A DNA stretch of 64,000 bases from Amphiura filiformis (taxonomy: Eukaryota; Echinodermata; Ophiuroidea; Amphilepidida; Amphiuridae): NCBI RefSeq assembly GCF_039555335.1, contig NC_092646.1:20295029-20359028 (forward strand), read 5' to 3'. A program made the position numbers and the translations under genes. Positions 1 through 10,405 of this stretch are shown one piece after another; the stretch's first letter is position 1, and the number at the start of each line of letters is the position of its first letter. The notes under the pieces are model-generated. The model made no database searches and was not told where the DNA came from. It saw nothing but the letters and a program-made list of their open reading frames with translations.

Positions 1-650
1 ACGCACAATGACCAGAAAAGTACATTTAAAGCATACTGAAAAAAGCACATTTAAAGTACTGTAACAAGCATATTTATAGTACTGTGCTTTAATTATACTT
101 TATACCAAAACAAGTATATTTAAAGCACTGTGCTTTAAATATGCTTTCTAAACAACATTTCAATGTGCGACATTTGGAACGACGATAAAGTACCTTTAAA
201 GTACAAATAAAGAACAATGACTAGAAAAGTACATTTAAAGCATACTGAAAAAAGCATATTTAAAGTATTGTGCTTTAATTATACTTTATACCAAAACAAG
301 TATATTTTTAAAAAGTATATACAACAGACCTCTAACAAGGCATGTGCCTTTCATGTTTAAAAAAAACCCAACACCACACAAACAAACAAGTCCAAAATAA
401 GCACAATTAAAGTATACTCACTGACACTGGGTAAAAAAGTCCAAATAAAGTGTAGTTAAAGCACAAACAATTTCCCATATTTATCAAAATATTCATTAAG
501 TATAATTAAAGTCCTATAAAGCACATTTAAAGTACACAGTTTTTCCAGGATATGAAAAATAAGCACATTTAAAGTACGCTTTATGTGTACTAATTACCCA
601 TAAAGTACAGTTAAAGTACCCATAAAGTACAGATAAAGTACATTTCTAAT
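1..650. repeat. Degenerate AT-rich array of AAAGTACATTTAAAG-type units
   Basis: The motif AAAGTACATTTAAAGCA and variants (AAAGCACATTTAAAGTA, AAAGTACAGTTAAAGTA) recur irregularly every 20-60 bases. Roughly the first 120 bases (about 20-130) are repeated near-identically at about 210-310. It looks like a decayed minisatellite that probably continues left of the window. No coding potential is seen. Confidence 0.7.
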
Positions 651-1314
651 GTGCTTTATTTGGTCCAGGGTTAATCCTAATCCTATAATACGATCAAACT
701 GGAAAAAAGTTTATATTCTATATACAATGAAATTCAATTTAATTGTAATCTTTGGTCTTTGTTTTATTCCAGGGAGGGGGTGTATGGGATGTGCCACTGA
801 GAATTTTAAAGTGGACCCATCTGTATACCAAGAAATTCGGACCCACCACTGTACGCACCAAAAGTCAAAAATTTGAGCCAAGTTTTTACAACTTTTCCCA
901 AAATGTTTGGCAAATTTCAAAAATTTTGGCTAACAGCAAAATTGGGCTATTTTTCAGAATTTTGCATACTATTCCAGTTTGTTCAAATGAATTGGGATTG
1001 AGCTATGTTTCATCTGACAAAACAGAATTATATTTGTTTTAAATCAAAAGATTTTAATCATGAATTTCTATTGAATTGTATTTCTACTCAAGCTTGCTGG
1101 TATCATGTACATGAATCCGTCCAATAAATGCTACTCGTCATGCTTCCTCTTCTAACTGTAATTTATGTTGCAATATCTGTTATTTTTGCAGCTTATTCCA
1201 GAGTGTGCAAAAAATAGTTCACATGTCTTAAACATGTTTAAATTTTGTAAAGCGGTGTATTGTTTTGGAAAGAATACTTAGATATAGAACTAAAACACTG
1301 AAAATGTATGTACT
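651..1314. other. No gene recognised
   Basis: Only short overlapping frames are open on both strands, with no splice context, domain or repeat I can identify. The stretch separates the AT-rich array from the 60-bp tandem array. Confidence 0.5.
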
Positions 1315-1794
1315 TCTGGATTGGGCTTCCAATGGATTGAAAACTGGTGAAGAGTCAGTCTTGTTGACCTGTTCTCTGGATTGGGCTTCCAATGGATTGA
1401 AAACTGGTGAAGAGTCAGTCTTGTTGACCTGTTCTCTGGATTGGGCTTCCAATGGATTGAAAACTGGTGAAGAGTCAGTCTTGTTGACCTGTTCTCTGGA
1501 TTGGGCTTCCAATGGATTGAAAACTGGTGAAGAGTCAGTCTTGTTGACCTGTTCTCTGGATTGGGCTTCCAATGGATTGAAAACTGGTGAAGAGTCAGTC
1601 TTGTTGACCTGTTCTCTGGATTGGGCTTCCAATGGATTGAAAACTGGTGAAGAGTCAGTCTTGTTGACCTGTTCTCTGGATTGGGCTTCCAATGGATTGA
1701 AAACTGGTGAAGAGTCAGTCTTGTTGACCTGTTCTCTGGATTGGGCTTCCAATGGATTGAAAACTGGTGAAGAGTCAGTCTTGTTGACCTGTTC
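1315..1794. repeat. Perfect 8-copy tandem repeat, 60-bp unit
   Basis: Eight head-to-tail copies of a 60-bp unit starting TCTGGATTGGGCTTCCAATG appear identical base for base. Because 60 is a multiple of three, the array reads open on both strands as 20-residue repeats (minus frame LEAQSREQVNKTDSSPVFNP). There is no supporting start context, splice site or domain, so coding is unlikely. Perfect identity implies very recent amplification or homogenisation, and the copy number may be underestimated by the assembly. Confidence 0.97.
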
Positions 1795-1851
1795 TTGGCA
1801 AATGAGATAAACTCATGCTCTCTGTTCCAAAATGCTTGTAATGTTTACATT

Positions 1852-2129
1852 AGGGCCCGTTCACAAACACTTGTAAGGGGGGGCCTGATGCAAAGGGGGG
1901 GGGGGGCCTGAAATTTTTGACTCTCCTAAGGGGGGGCCCTGAAAAAAAAAAACCACAAATTTTTCTGGGAAAATTGAGTTTATATGCTTTTCTATGGGGT
2001 TGACCAATAATTTTTATGTCAAAAAGGGGGGGCCCTGAAATTTTCGAGGTCTGTAAAGGGGGGGCCCCGAAAAATTTTCGCGATAAAATTGCATCAGGCC
2101 CCCCTTCCAAGTGTTTGTGAACGGTCCCT
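1852..2129. mobile_element. Non-autonomous inverted-repeat element (GTTCACAAACACTT family)
   Basis: The left end (GGGCCCGTTCACAAACACTT) and the right end are inverted copies over about 30 bases with few mismatches. The interior contains G-run/C-run blocks of the type AAGGGGGGGCCCTGAAA and no coding frame. A TA or TTA target duplication is plausible but not resolved. Internal sequence is shared, in reverse, with 19066-19275, and the overall design resembles 5621-5920. Confidence 0.82.
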
Positions 2130-2182
2130 TATTTCTTTCTTTAAAATACTTCCACTATGCTGTAAACTTTTGATGAGAAGGT

Positions 2183-2716
2183 CCCGGTGTCGTCACTTAA
2201 CATTGACTATGTGTACGCATGATCGTTCCCAATTTCGCGTAAAAAAGGGGTTATTTTTAAACTATGTTCGCGAACATTTTATGTTCGCGATGTTTAAAAA
2301 ATAGGGTTGTTTTTGACCACGGTGTACTCGAAATTAAAAATAGGGTATATTTTTGTGAATCATGATAATGTTGAAATCACATGATGCATCCTATTGGATG
2401 TATTTGTATATATTTTTCAGTTATTTTCCTCATTTATATATTAAAAGGACAACAGAGTTCTCCTCAGAAAAGACAATGAATCAGAACAAGTGTTTTTGTG
2501 TGTGTTCTTGAAATGTTAAAAAGGGGTACTTTTGTAAAAGTGTACTTGAAATGCAAAAAATAGGGGTATTTTTAAGGCTAATTTGTACCCGTTTTAGTGT
2601 ACAATAGGGGTAAAAATGAGCGAAAATGTTCTTGAAACCGCGCAAAATAGGGGGGTATTTTTGACTTAGGGAACGATCATGTGTTACGCCTTTGAATGTT
2701 AAGTGACGACACCGGG
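2183..2716. mobile_element. MITE with 22-bp perfect TIRs and 8-bp target duplication
   Basis: The termini read CCCGGTGTCGTCACTTAACA... and its exact inverse, perfect for 22 bases, with a second matched block (ATGATCGTTCCC) inside. The target duplication GAGAAGGT lies at 2175-2182 and 2717-2724. Eight-base duplications are typical of hAT, Merlin, P and some other superfamilies, but these ends do not let me choose among them. No transposase is present. Confidence 0.93.
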
Positions 2717-2724
2717 GAGAAGGT

Positions 2725-3810
2725 ACTCCACGGTGTTAACAAGGTGGAACTAACGGCATGCAGGACGTGCAGTTCAGTGACTCAAAGCAGATCGCATCAG
2801 TCTTAACCCTGGAATTATGAGTGGAAACTTTTGGGCTTCATAAATTTTTGGGCCGTAAATGGCTGATAAAACAGCCTTTGCATTTACAGTCTTGCAATGC
2901 TATGTTTTTTTTCCACCGATATTTTTTGCACATTATATGGCGTATTCATTATGTCTTCATCAGTCGCCGACTGGAAAATAGACCACCAGAATTTTCTCCA
3001 AGAATGCTGGAGAACAATTCATTAACCTGCTATACCTGCAGAGGTAGTTAACCTTGTGGGCTGCTACACGGTTTTGGGACAAAGGTTGGTAATGTGGATT
3101 GTGAGTAACCAACACTGTGTCCTCTCTCTTATCTGTACAATAAGCAAGTCATACAGTATCGTAAAAACTCGACAGTTAGCATATGTGCTTACTAGGGTTT
3201 TGAGCAAATCATCGATACTCATAGATATATACTAAAGCTACGATTTCTCCGTGTTACAAAATTTAAAATGTGTGTTACGAATGGGACATTTCTGTGATAT
3301 TCCGTTTTGCACTATAAAGCACTGAAAAGTTAATACGAATATGTTTTAAAACTGTATTTTGTCTTACCTTTTACTGCATCGTAGGCCTAGAATTAATGCT
3401 AGGGGATTGTTTAATCGTTGATTACTGCTAAATAATCACTTTTTTGGGTTAATTTTGCAAATGAACACAAAAGTTAGACATTTTACACAGTTTTTCACTT
3501 TTATGGCATTTTCACAATTTCTGTGAGCAAACCCTGAAATCGTGGCTTTATTATATACGAACAAGTAAACCTGCAAATGTGTGTCTCAACCCCATGAGCT
3601 CAGTTGGTAAAGCGCAGGACTTTGGTACAACTTCATGTTTTCAAAAGCGCTCGATAGTAAGCACATAGTTTTTACGGTATTTAAAATCATATCAACTTTG
3701 GACCTTGTCCATTGCATGATTTTATGGACAAGCAAACAATTTTTTTTTGCCAATACCAAAGTGTATACTGTATTATAATTAATAGTGCCTTCTTAGCATC
3801 ATCGTAATTA
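2725..3810. other. No gene recognised; weak tRNA-like relic at 3590-3652
   Basis: The only recognisable element is ATGAGCTCAGTTGGTAAAGC near 3594. It matches a tRNA D-arm/A-box well but has no T-arm/B-box partner. It is probably a decayed tRNA or tRNA-derived SINE head. The rest is unique-looking intergenic DNA. Confidence 0.3.
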
Positions 3811-3814
3811 TGTA

Positions 3815-5008
3815 TCTTTCATATGCTCTCTTAAGTTGTAGATTATAAAATGTCCGTCCAGGAAATAGCTGCCTTATGAATTATCCATGCTGAATGAAAT
3901 TATATATTGTAGCCATAGCCAGTGGTGACACCTGAATTTTTTTTTTTTTTTTTTTCAGGGGGATTCATGAGGCATCCCCCCGGTGAGGGGCCACAGCTTT
4001 AATAAAACACATTGCACCCACCTTCAAGCGCACAGAGGTCTGATTATGGGGTTGTCATTTTCTTCAGAAATGAGGGGGATCATGATTATGTCGGTGACTG
4101 GTGTAATAAAATTATTTTATGTATAACCTTTCTTGTATGTTGACCCTCCACCCCCACCCCACCCCACCCTTGAAGAAAATGGGAACCCTTCAGGTCATTA
4201 TGGTGTTTTATACTTTCAAGCTGAACAAGATATTAATAGCCTGAAATATTAGTAATTTCTTTGTTTATTAGTATCAACTTTTAGAGCTGTGCTCAATTTA
4301 TTGCCGATAAGGTTTAATGTCAACCAATTTGTCGAAACCAAAAGATGTGTGAAATAGTACCGTCCAAATTCTTAATATATTAAATTACATTATTTAGATT
4401 AATTGTGACTCATAATAGCTTTCATAAATATGCTCTGATAAGTTGTATGTTGTAAAATGTCCGTCCAGGAAATAGCTGCCTTATGAATTATATATATATT
4501 CATGCTGAAGTGAATTATGCAGTAATTATAGCCACAGCTAGTGGCGACACCTGAATTTTTATTTATTTTGGGGGGGGGGGGGCGTTTAATGGGGCATTTC
4601 GCACCCTCCCTCCCCTTACAACACATTGCACCCACCTTCACCCATCTTCACAGAGGTCCGATTATGGGGTTGTCATTTTCTTCAGAAATGACCAGGTGTT
4701 ATAAAATTTTGACACCTCTATTTTGGTATAACCTTCCTTGCATATTGACCCTCCACCCCCACCCCACCCTTGAAGAAAATGGCAACCATTCAGGTCATTA
4801 TGTTATTTCATGTAGTTGAACAAGATATTAATAGCCTGAAATATCAGTAATGTATTTGTTTATTAGTATCAAGTTTTAGAGCTGTGCTCAATTTATTGCC
4901 GATAAGGTTTAATATCGACCAATTTGTCGAAACCAAAAGATGTGTGAAATAGTACCGTCCTAATTCTTAATATATTAAATTACATTATTTAAATTAATTG
5001 TGACTCTT
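3815..5008. repeat. Tandem duplication of a ~600-bp segment
   Basis: Copy 1 (about 3815-4408) and copy 2 (about 4418-5008) share long runs, including AAAATGTCCGTCCAGGAAAT, a GACCCTCCACCCCCACCCC tract and GCCGATAAGGTTTAAT, about 607 bases apart. They differ by small indels in homopolymer tracts. No gene is seen in either copy. Confidence 0.9.
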
Positions 5009-5620
5009 GTGTGATTGATGTCAGTTGTCATTTGGGTTGTTGCATTTTTTGGTGTATACTGGCCTTACTGGGTATACACCAGGCACAAAAAGAAACTTGT
5101 CAGTTATATTCATCCTTGCTGTTCAATAACTTGATAATTTTGGATTATTCTGAAATATACATTTTGTTAATTGGACTTTTCTTTCTCATTTGACACCCTG
5201 TTCGTGAACATTGAGCAAGAATTGACCAAGATATGCGCCTCAAACTCTCCATAATCTAATTAATCTTAGGTGAAAAAAATAGAGGGAAAATGGGTGTTTG
5301 TGACCTATATTTTGCCCTATTTTCTGACTCCCAGGGAGGCCCCCTTGGGCACCCCCAGAGTGGCCCACCAAAACTTTTTCGATTTTCAGCTGACACCCCC
5401 CCCATGTTGAAAATCTTCCTAAGCCAATGCTGGAGCTTGAATGTTGATTTTGAGGCTAAAAATTGCAAATCGTAGGGTTTTGTTTAGTTTGTCCCAGAGA
5501 TTTTGTTACCAAAAACAAAACAAAAAACATGAGAAAAGCCTAATTATAGGCCTATAATTATGTTAATGCCCAACTGCTCCAATATTTGCATTGCTGTAAA
5601 ATAGGTTCTTTTGATGTAAT
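5009..5620. other. No gene recognised
   Basis: This is intergenic sequence with a C-rich stretch at 5330-5410. The short open frames overlap on both strands and look incidental. Confidence 0.45.
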
Positions 5621-5920
5621 AAGAGAGTGTTCATTAATTATTTGGTAGGGGGGCTGGTCTTCCTCAAATATTTCGCTCGAAAACTTTTTTGACCCGGGGA
5701 CCGCTAAACTTTTTTGACCCCCCCTCTTTTGACAGACAAAACTTTGCCCATGTTAAAAGTGATATAGAGGGTCTCAATGAAAAACTTTTTGCCCCCCTCC
5801 CCCCTTTCCTACCACCTAAAACTTTTTGGTCCCCCCCCCCTCTTTTAAGGTCCAAAACTTTTTGACCCCCCCTCCCCTTTTACCAGCCCACCACACCAAA
5901 GTATTTCTGAACACTCCCTA
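5621..5920. mobile_element. Inverted-repeat element (AGTGTTCANAAATACTT family)
   Basis: The left end AGAGAGTGTTCATTAATTAT and the right end, inverted, share GAGTGTTCA..AA...TTTGGT..GGGCTGG over about 35 bases. The interior consists of ACTTTTTTGACCCCCCC-type blocks. A TA duplication is plausible. The plan (GTTCA.AAA.ACTT ends with G/C-run interior) resembles the element at 1852-2129. Confidence 0.75.
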
Positions 5921-6330
5921 ATATCATGAATAGGCACTATGTGTCCACTTTTACCCGGGACTTTTACCCCTACCCAGCATGTGTCCCGATCAAGGTGGAA
6001 TTATATGGGCCAATGAGTGTGTGCCGAGCAGGTGCCTGGAGCAGGTGCCGAGTTGATTCGGGGCCGAGTTGACCATGCAGTTAATGAATCGATCGATTTA
6101 TCGATCACTAGCTGAGCCTGCAGTAGCATCATGATTGTGTGTTTACATTTCTATCATACATGCATAACAGACACACGTGCACAGTAAAATAATACTACTA
6201 TTCATTTATTCTGCAAGCATTGTCATGATCTGTCAAGTCTCAGGTACGTGTACTGTAAGTTCCAAGTTACTTTTAAAAAGGATCATGATCACGACGCGAT
6301 GATAAGGTAAAAGTGTTGGTCATGTTGGTA
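5921..6330. other. No gene recognised
   Basis: No coding frame, repeat or RNA motif could be supported. The sequence GAGCAGGTGCCGAGT occurs in a short imperfect repeat near 6030-6070. Confidence 0.4.
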
Positions 6331-6334
6331 TTAA

Positions 6335-6686
6335 GGGGGTACTACACCCCTGGCCAATTTTGTGCCTATTTTTGCATTTTTATCAAAAATTATAGCACAT
6401 TGGTGACATGTAAAATATGTATATTATAGGGGCAAGGAATACAACTACTGTACTGAAAATTCAGCAACTCAAGGCAAGTAGTTATTGATTAATTGATCAA
6501 ATATTGGTTTTCCCTCATTTTTGACTGTAACTCCACAACTGTTGTCTGTGCTGAAATAAAATTTCAAGTGCAGTAGTTGTAGTCCTTGCCCCTATAATAT
6601 ACATATCTTACTTGTCACCAATGAGCTATAATGTTTGAGAAAAATGCAAAAATAGGCACAAAATTAGGCAGGGGTGTAGTACCCCC
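6335..6686. mobile_element. TTAA-flanked palindromic MITE
   Basis: The element is a near-complete palindrome. The ends GGGGGTACTACACCCCTG and their inverse are flanked by TTAA at 6331-6334 and 6687-6690. The arms extend about 170 bases and include GTGCCTATTTTTGCATTTTT and ATATTATAGGGGCAAGGA. TTAA targets are characteristic of the Kolobok and piggyBac superfamilies; I cannot tell which from the ends alone. No open reading frame. Confidence 0.93.
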
Positions 6687-6689
6687 TTA

Positions 6690-6960
6690 AGCTTATGCAT
6701 TCGTCAATTGCAGTCCCGGCTCCTGGGTACCCGGGGCACTACGGGACCTAGCCGGGACATGGCGGGAACTTCGTCAGCAATTTCCGCCCGCTAGCCGGGA
6801 AGATTTCGCAGTACTGTCGTGTGGTCGGAGGAGCCGGGTGGGGGCCCGGGAACTTGTCGGGTACTTCGGCAGAGACTCGTGTCGGCAAAAAATTTCGTTG
6901 CTGTGGTATAAATGATTTTTTTTTAACGTCGCGCCCGACGACCATACACCATGTTATGTA
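6690..6960 (+). repeat. GC-rich island, left member of an inverted pair
   Basis: ATGCATTCGTCAATTGCAGT followed by CGGCTCCTGGGTACCCGGGG matches the inverse of 9840-9900 over about 55 bases. Beyond that, inner sequence AACTTCGTCAGCAAT is related to the right island (AACTTCGTCATCAAAT) in direct orientation. Two decayed copies of one GC-rich element would explain both. The short open frame here is incidental. Confidence 0.6.
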
Positions 6961-7790
6961 GGCAATGTGCTGCTGAAAATAGTGCCCTGATTCGTGAAGA
7001 TGGAAACTTGCGAAAAAGTTCGCTTTATTCTTTTATTTACTCAATGAACTTGTCCTTTTAATATATAAATATGCGTGATATATCAGTTTGAAATATACTC
7101 ACTTGAATAATCCAAAGTAGTGGAATTTATATTCAAAATTGGCGATTTTTTCAATCTGTCATTTGGATTTCATAGTACTGAACATCAAACCTTGATGACG
7201 TAGTAAAAGTGTAAGCCCTTTCTTATCAAAGTAGGCAACCCCTGATACTGTCAATCCATCTCGGCTTCAGGAAATGCTACCAAGAGCGGCCGATCACTCA
7301 ATCGGCGAAAAAAGTAGGTCCGATTCACTGCTTCGGACAGTACCGAAACGAAGTTCGTTGAAAATGGGAGGAGCAAGTTCTGTTCATTCATAAAATGTGT
7401 AGAAACTCTCAGGGGCGGTGTTTCTATATAATTTATAGATGATTGGAAAGAGGAAGACATCGTCTGCACAGAGGCATAAGACGAAACTTGGACAGATTTC
7501 GATGGTCCCGTCGTGGACCCAATTTTTACAGACATCTATGTTTCAATACGATTTTTTCCGTAAACTATAAAAACCGGGGACCAAAACGTAAATCTGGCCA
7601 AGTTTATGCTTCGAGCTTCTTGTTTCATTCATAAGACCATTTTAGGATACCGAAAGGAATTGTATACATATTGTCAACTCTAACTTTAATTAATTGTGTG
7701 TGCTTTTACAAAAGAAAATATCATTCCTGCCAAAGAAAATGTACATTTTATCTAAATATATGTCTTATTAATTTTGTATATTATATTTGC
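6961..7790. other. No gene recognised; possible LINE 3' region
   Basis: A 94-codon minus frame (7251-7535) shows no recognisable family. The stretch leads into the AATTG-repeat tail at 7796-7822, so it may be the 3' part of a truncated retrotransposon. Confidence 0.3.
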
Positions 7791-7823
7791 TGAATAAATT
7801 GAATTGAATTGAATTGAATTATA
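7791..7823 (+). repeat. (AATTG)n microsatellite tail
   Basis: GAATTGAATTGAATTGAATT directly follows AATAAATT. Short A/T-rich repeats of this type commonly terminate LINE copies, so this may mark the 3' end of a dead retrotransposon. No reverse-transcriptase motif was found upstream. Confidence 0.6.
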
Positions 7824-8102
7824 AATTCTGTACTCAAGTGTTTGTTATTTTTGTAAATTTTAGAAGTCATTGTCCATAATAAACAACTTTGACAACAATT
7901 TAAACATTTTGTTTTGCATTTATACAAGAAAAGGAGGGAAGCAAGACTAACAAAATAATGTTATGTCTCAAAGCACATGTCGATTTCAAAATTGAATGCG
8001 AATCCATTTTTTTTTTTCTCCTTTTAAAAACTTAAACCTATATGAGCCTGCTAGGAAAAACAAGAATGTGCAAAAAGCTCTGAGACATAACATTTCATTG
8101 TT

Positions 8103-8150
8103 TAGCCTTATGCTGGTTTCATTGAGTGTTTGCCGCTTGCAGTGCTGCTC
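8103..8150 (-). mobile_element. Relic end of the TGCCGCTTGCCGC element
   Basis: CTTATGCTGGTTTCAT followed by TTGCCGCTTGCAG matches the inverse of the right end of the element at 10052-10202. Only one end is recognisable. Confidence 0.5.
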
Positions 8151-9639
8151 CGTGAACGATTTTACTGTTTCAAAGTTCTAACGGCACTCCCAAGTTGAGT
8201 TCAATTTGTATTTGGGTAATTGGCTTGGCGCAGTCAGAGATTTTCTTGACAAAGTTTGGCTTGCAGAGTTACTCAAAATCACCATCAAAGCGGCAGACAA
8301 TCTGAGCCAGTATTTATGATCATGACTACTACAAGCATTGACTTCAGCTTGACGAGAACACTCAGTTTCTGGTACATATTCTTGGATATGTCATGCGCGC
8401 AAAAGGAAAGCATTACTTCCTTCTTATAAATTGCCAGTCCGATATTTGCTTCAATGCTTAGTAGTAGTTTCGGACCTAAAGTTAGTGTGTTAGGGGCAAG
8501 GTTTGTGTGGTCCAGTTTTGACTTCAAAATGTCAAAACTACTACAAGAGTTATTCGGGCAGTCGCACAAGACCATAATACGCCAACACTATCAGTAAACT
8601 CTGAACAAGCAAGTGCAAAATGCAAATTAAATGTGAAGGCAAAATTAATATAAACATAAAATAATGTTAGAAATTCAATTTCAAAAGGTGTAAAAAACAA
8701 ACGAACAAGAAAATTGAAAAATTGAACTTGATTAATTTAAGACAAGTTTAAGGCAAGATTTCCCAAACATGTCCTCAATCACATTCAATTGTATTCATAA
8801 AATCGGCAATGCATTTTATCACAATCGGACATCAATCAATGGCAATACACATACTACGTGCGATGCTTAAAACAAGTTGTAGTCGCACAATGAAATTATT
8901 GACATTTATATAGCGAATTCAAAATATTATTAAACATTGAGGGCAGAAGGGGTTTGATGCTCATTTTCCTACCACCCAGTCTCTTTTTTTTCAACTTAAT
9001 TCGACCATGGTGTGTCCACACAAATTGTCAACAAACAAAGTTTTGGTGGTCACGCAACCTTTGACCTGTGTCTGAACTCCCGTGCATGTTAGCCAATCAG
9101 AGCGCGATTTGCACGTGATCGAAATTGCTCCGTTTTCCCGATTGACCTTGTTTGGAACTAGCGAAATATTGCTGGCTCCTGATCGTTTAAACATTTTATA
9201 GCTTTCTATTCGAATATGACAAAGCAGAATAGTTTATTGAAGCTGTGATAATCATCTCAGGTTTATTCTACAACTTTTACTTCAAGAAAATCCGTGTATC
9301 AGGCGCTGCTGTTTTGCTATTCACATTTTGTGCCCTTTTTGTGATTTAACTTCGCTGAAATTAATTTCCAAAATCACATTTAAAAAATCATTTTCAATTC
9401 TAATAACTGTTCGACGAACAATAACTATCGTACATGCAATTTATTTGAAAAAAAAAAAAAAAATATTTTTTCTAGGACTTTTGTGGGATTTCAACCGATA
9501 TCCCATCTCATTAAATATTCATATAACGTGTGACACATAAATATACACAAAGCACACACAGAGCGTGTTATGGGGATGTTTGTCACATGCCGTTGACAAC
9601 AAATACAGCTCGGAAACTCTTTTATCTAAAATGATGATG
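8151..9639. other. No gene recognised
   Basis: A minus-strand frame at 8285-8575 and smaller frames show no known domain or splice context. The poly(A) tract at 9448-9463 is simple sequence. Confidence 0.4.
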
Positions 9640-9900
9640 ATGAGTCGCTATCTAGCACGGTACTGACTGACACGTCGGCGGGACTTCCGGGAGGTCGGCG
9701 GGGACACGCACAATTTCCCGGGGTATAGGGCCGAGACTTCGCGAAACTTCGTCATCAAATATTGCCCCGCATTGCGGGTATTCGGTAGTGCCGTCGGGAA
9801 GACGTCAGTTACTCGATTTTTCGAAAGCGAGTTGATGCCGACTTCCCCGTAGTGCCCCGGGTACCCAGGAGCCGGACTGCAATTGACGAATGCATTAAAG
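9640..9900 (-). repeat. GC-rich island, right member of an inverted pair
   Basis: It ends with the inverse of the 6690-6745 sequence (CGGGTACCCAGGAGCCGG, then ACTGCAATTGACGAATGCAT). Together with the left island it brackets about 3.2 kb. The 89-codon minus frame inside has no recognisable family. Confidence 0.6.
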
Positions 9901-10051
9901 CTAGTCATGCTAGTCATGCTAGTATCATGAGTATAGGTATCCCAGGTGAATTCAAATTGACTTTCATCAAAAAGATTCTGCTACTGTGCTAGCCATGCTA
10001 GCAGTAGCAAAATTCCCCAAAACAGCATTACGGGGTGTTTCTAGATCTTAA

Positions 10052-10202
10052 GCTTCCAGCATACTTTCCTGCCGCTTGCCGCTGCGGCAAGCGGCAGAGC
10101 GTTTCCACCAATGACAAGCCTTGATTGTGTCCGTTTGTCTGCAATGCGCGTGCGCCACGCCGCTCAGCGGCAAGCGGCAGGGTAGTATGAAACCAGCATA
10201 AG
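10052..10202. mobile_element. Short palindromic MITE with GC-rich hairpin
   Basis: The ends share CATACT..CCTGCCGCTTGCCGCTG in inverted orientation. The left arm itself contains a perfect 13-bp hairpin (TGCCGCTTGCCGC, one-base loop, inverse) at 10070-10096. A relic of the same family is at 8103-8150. Confidence 0.75.
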
Positions 10203-10405
10203 TCTCATGACGATAGCACCTTTTTTTAATGGAACTGCTATCAAAATCTCTCTGAAATGTGCGGGTCTCTCATCACCAAAAAAAATCATATATTTGGGTC
10301 AAGTGAAGTATAGACAACATTTGTGAAGGTTTCCTTCTTAAAAAGCTTCTTTTTAATTTCAATGTAAATTTGTATTGCCGGTTTAGGCCATTTTGACTGA
10401 CTATA

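Noticed and set aside
1228-1810. Repetitive ORFs on both strands, or a CRISPR-like array
   Set aside because: The 60-bp copies are head-to-tail with no spacers, so this is a minisatellite. The opposing ORFs arise because 60 is divisible by three and the unit lacks stops.
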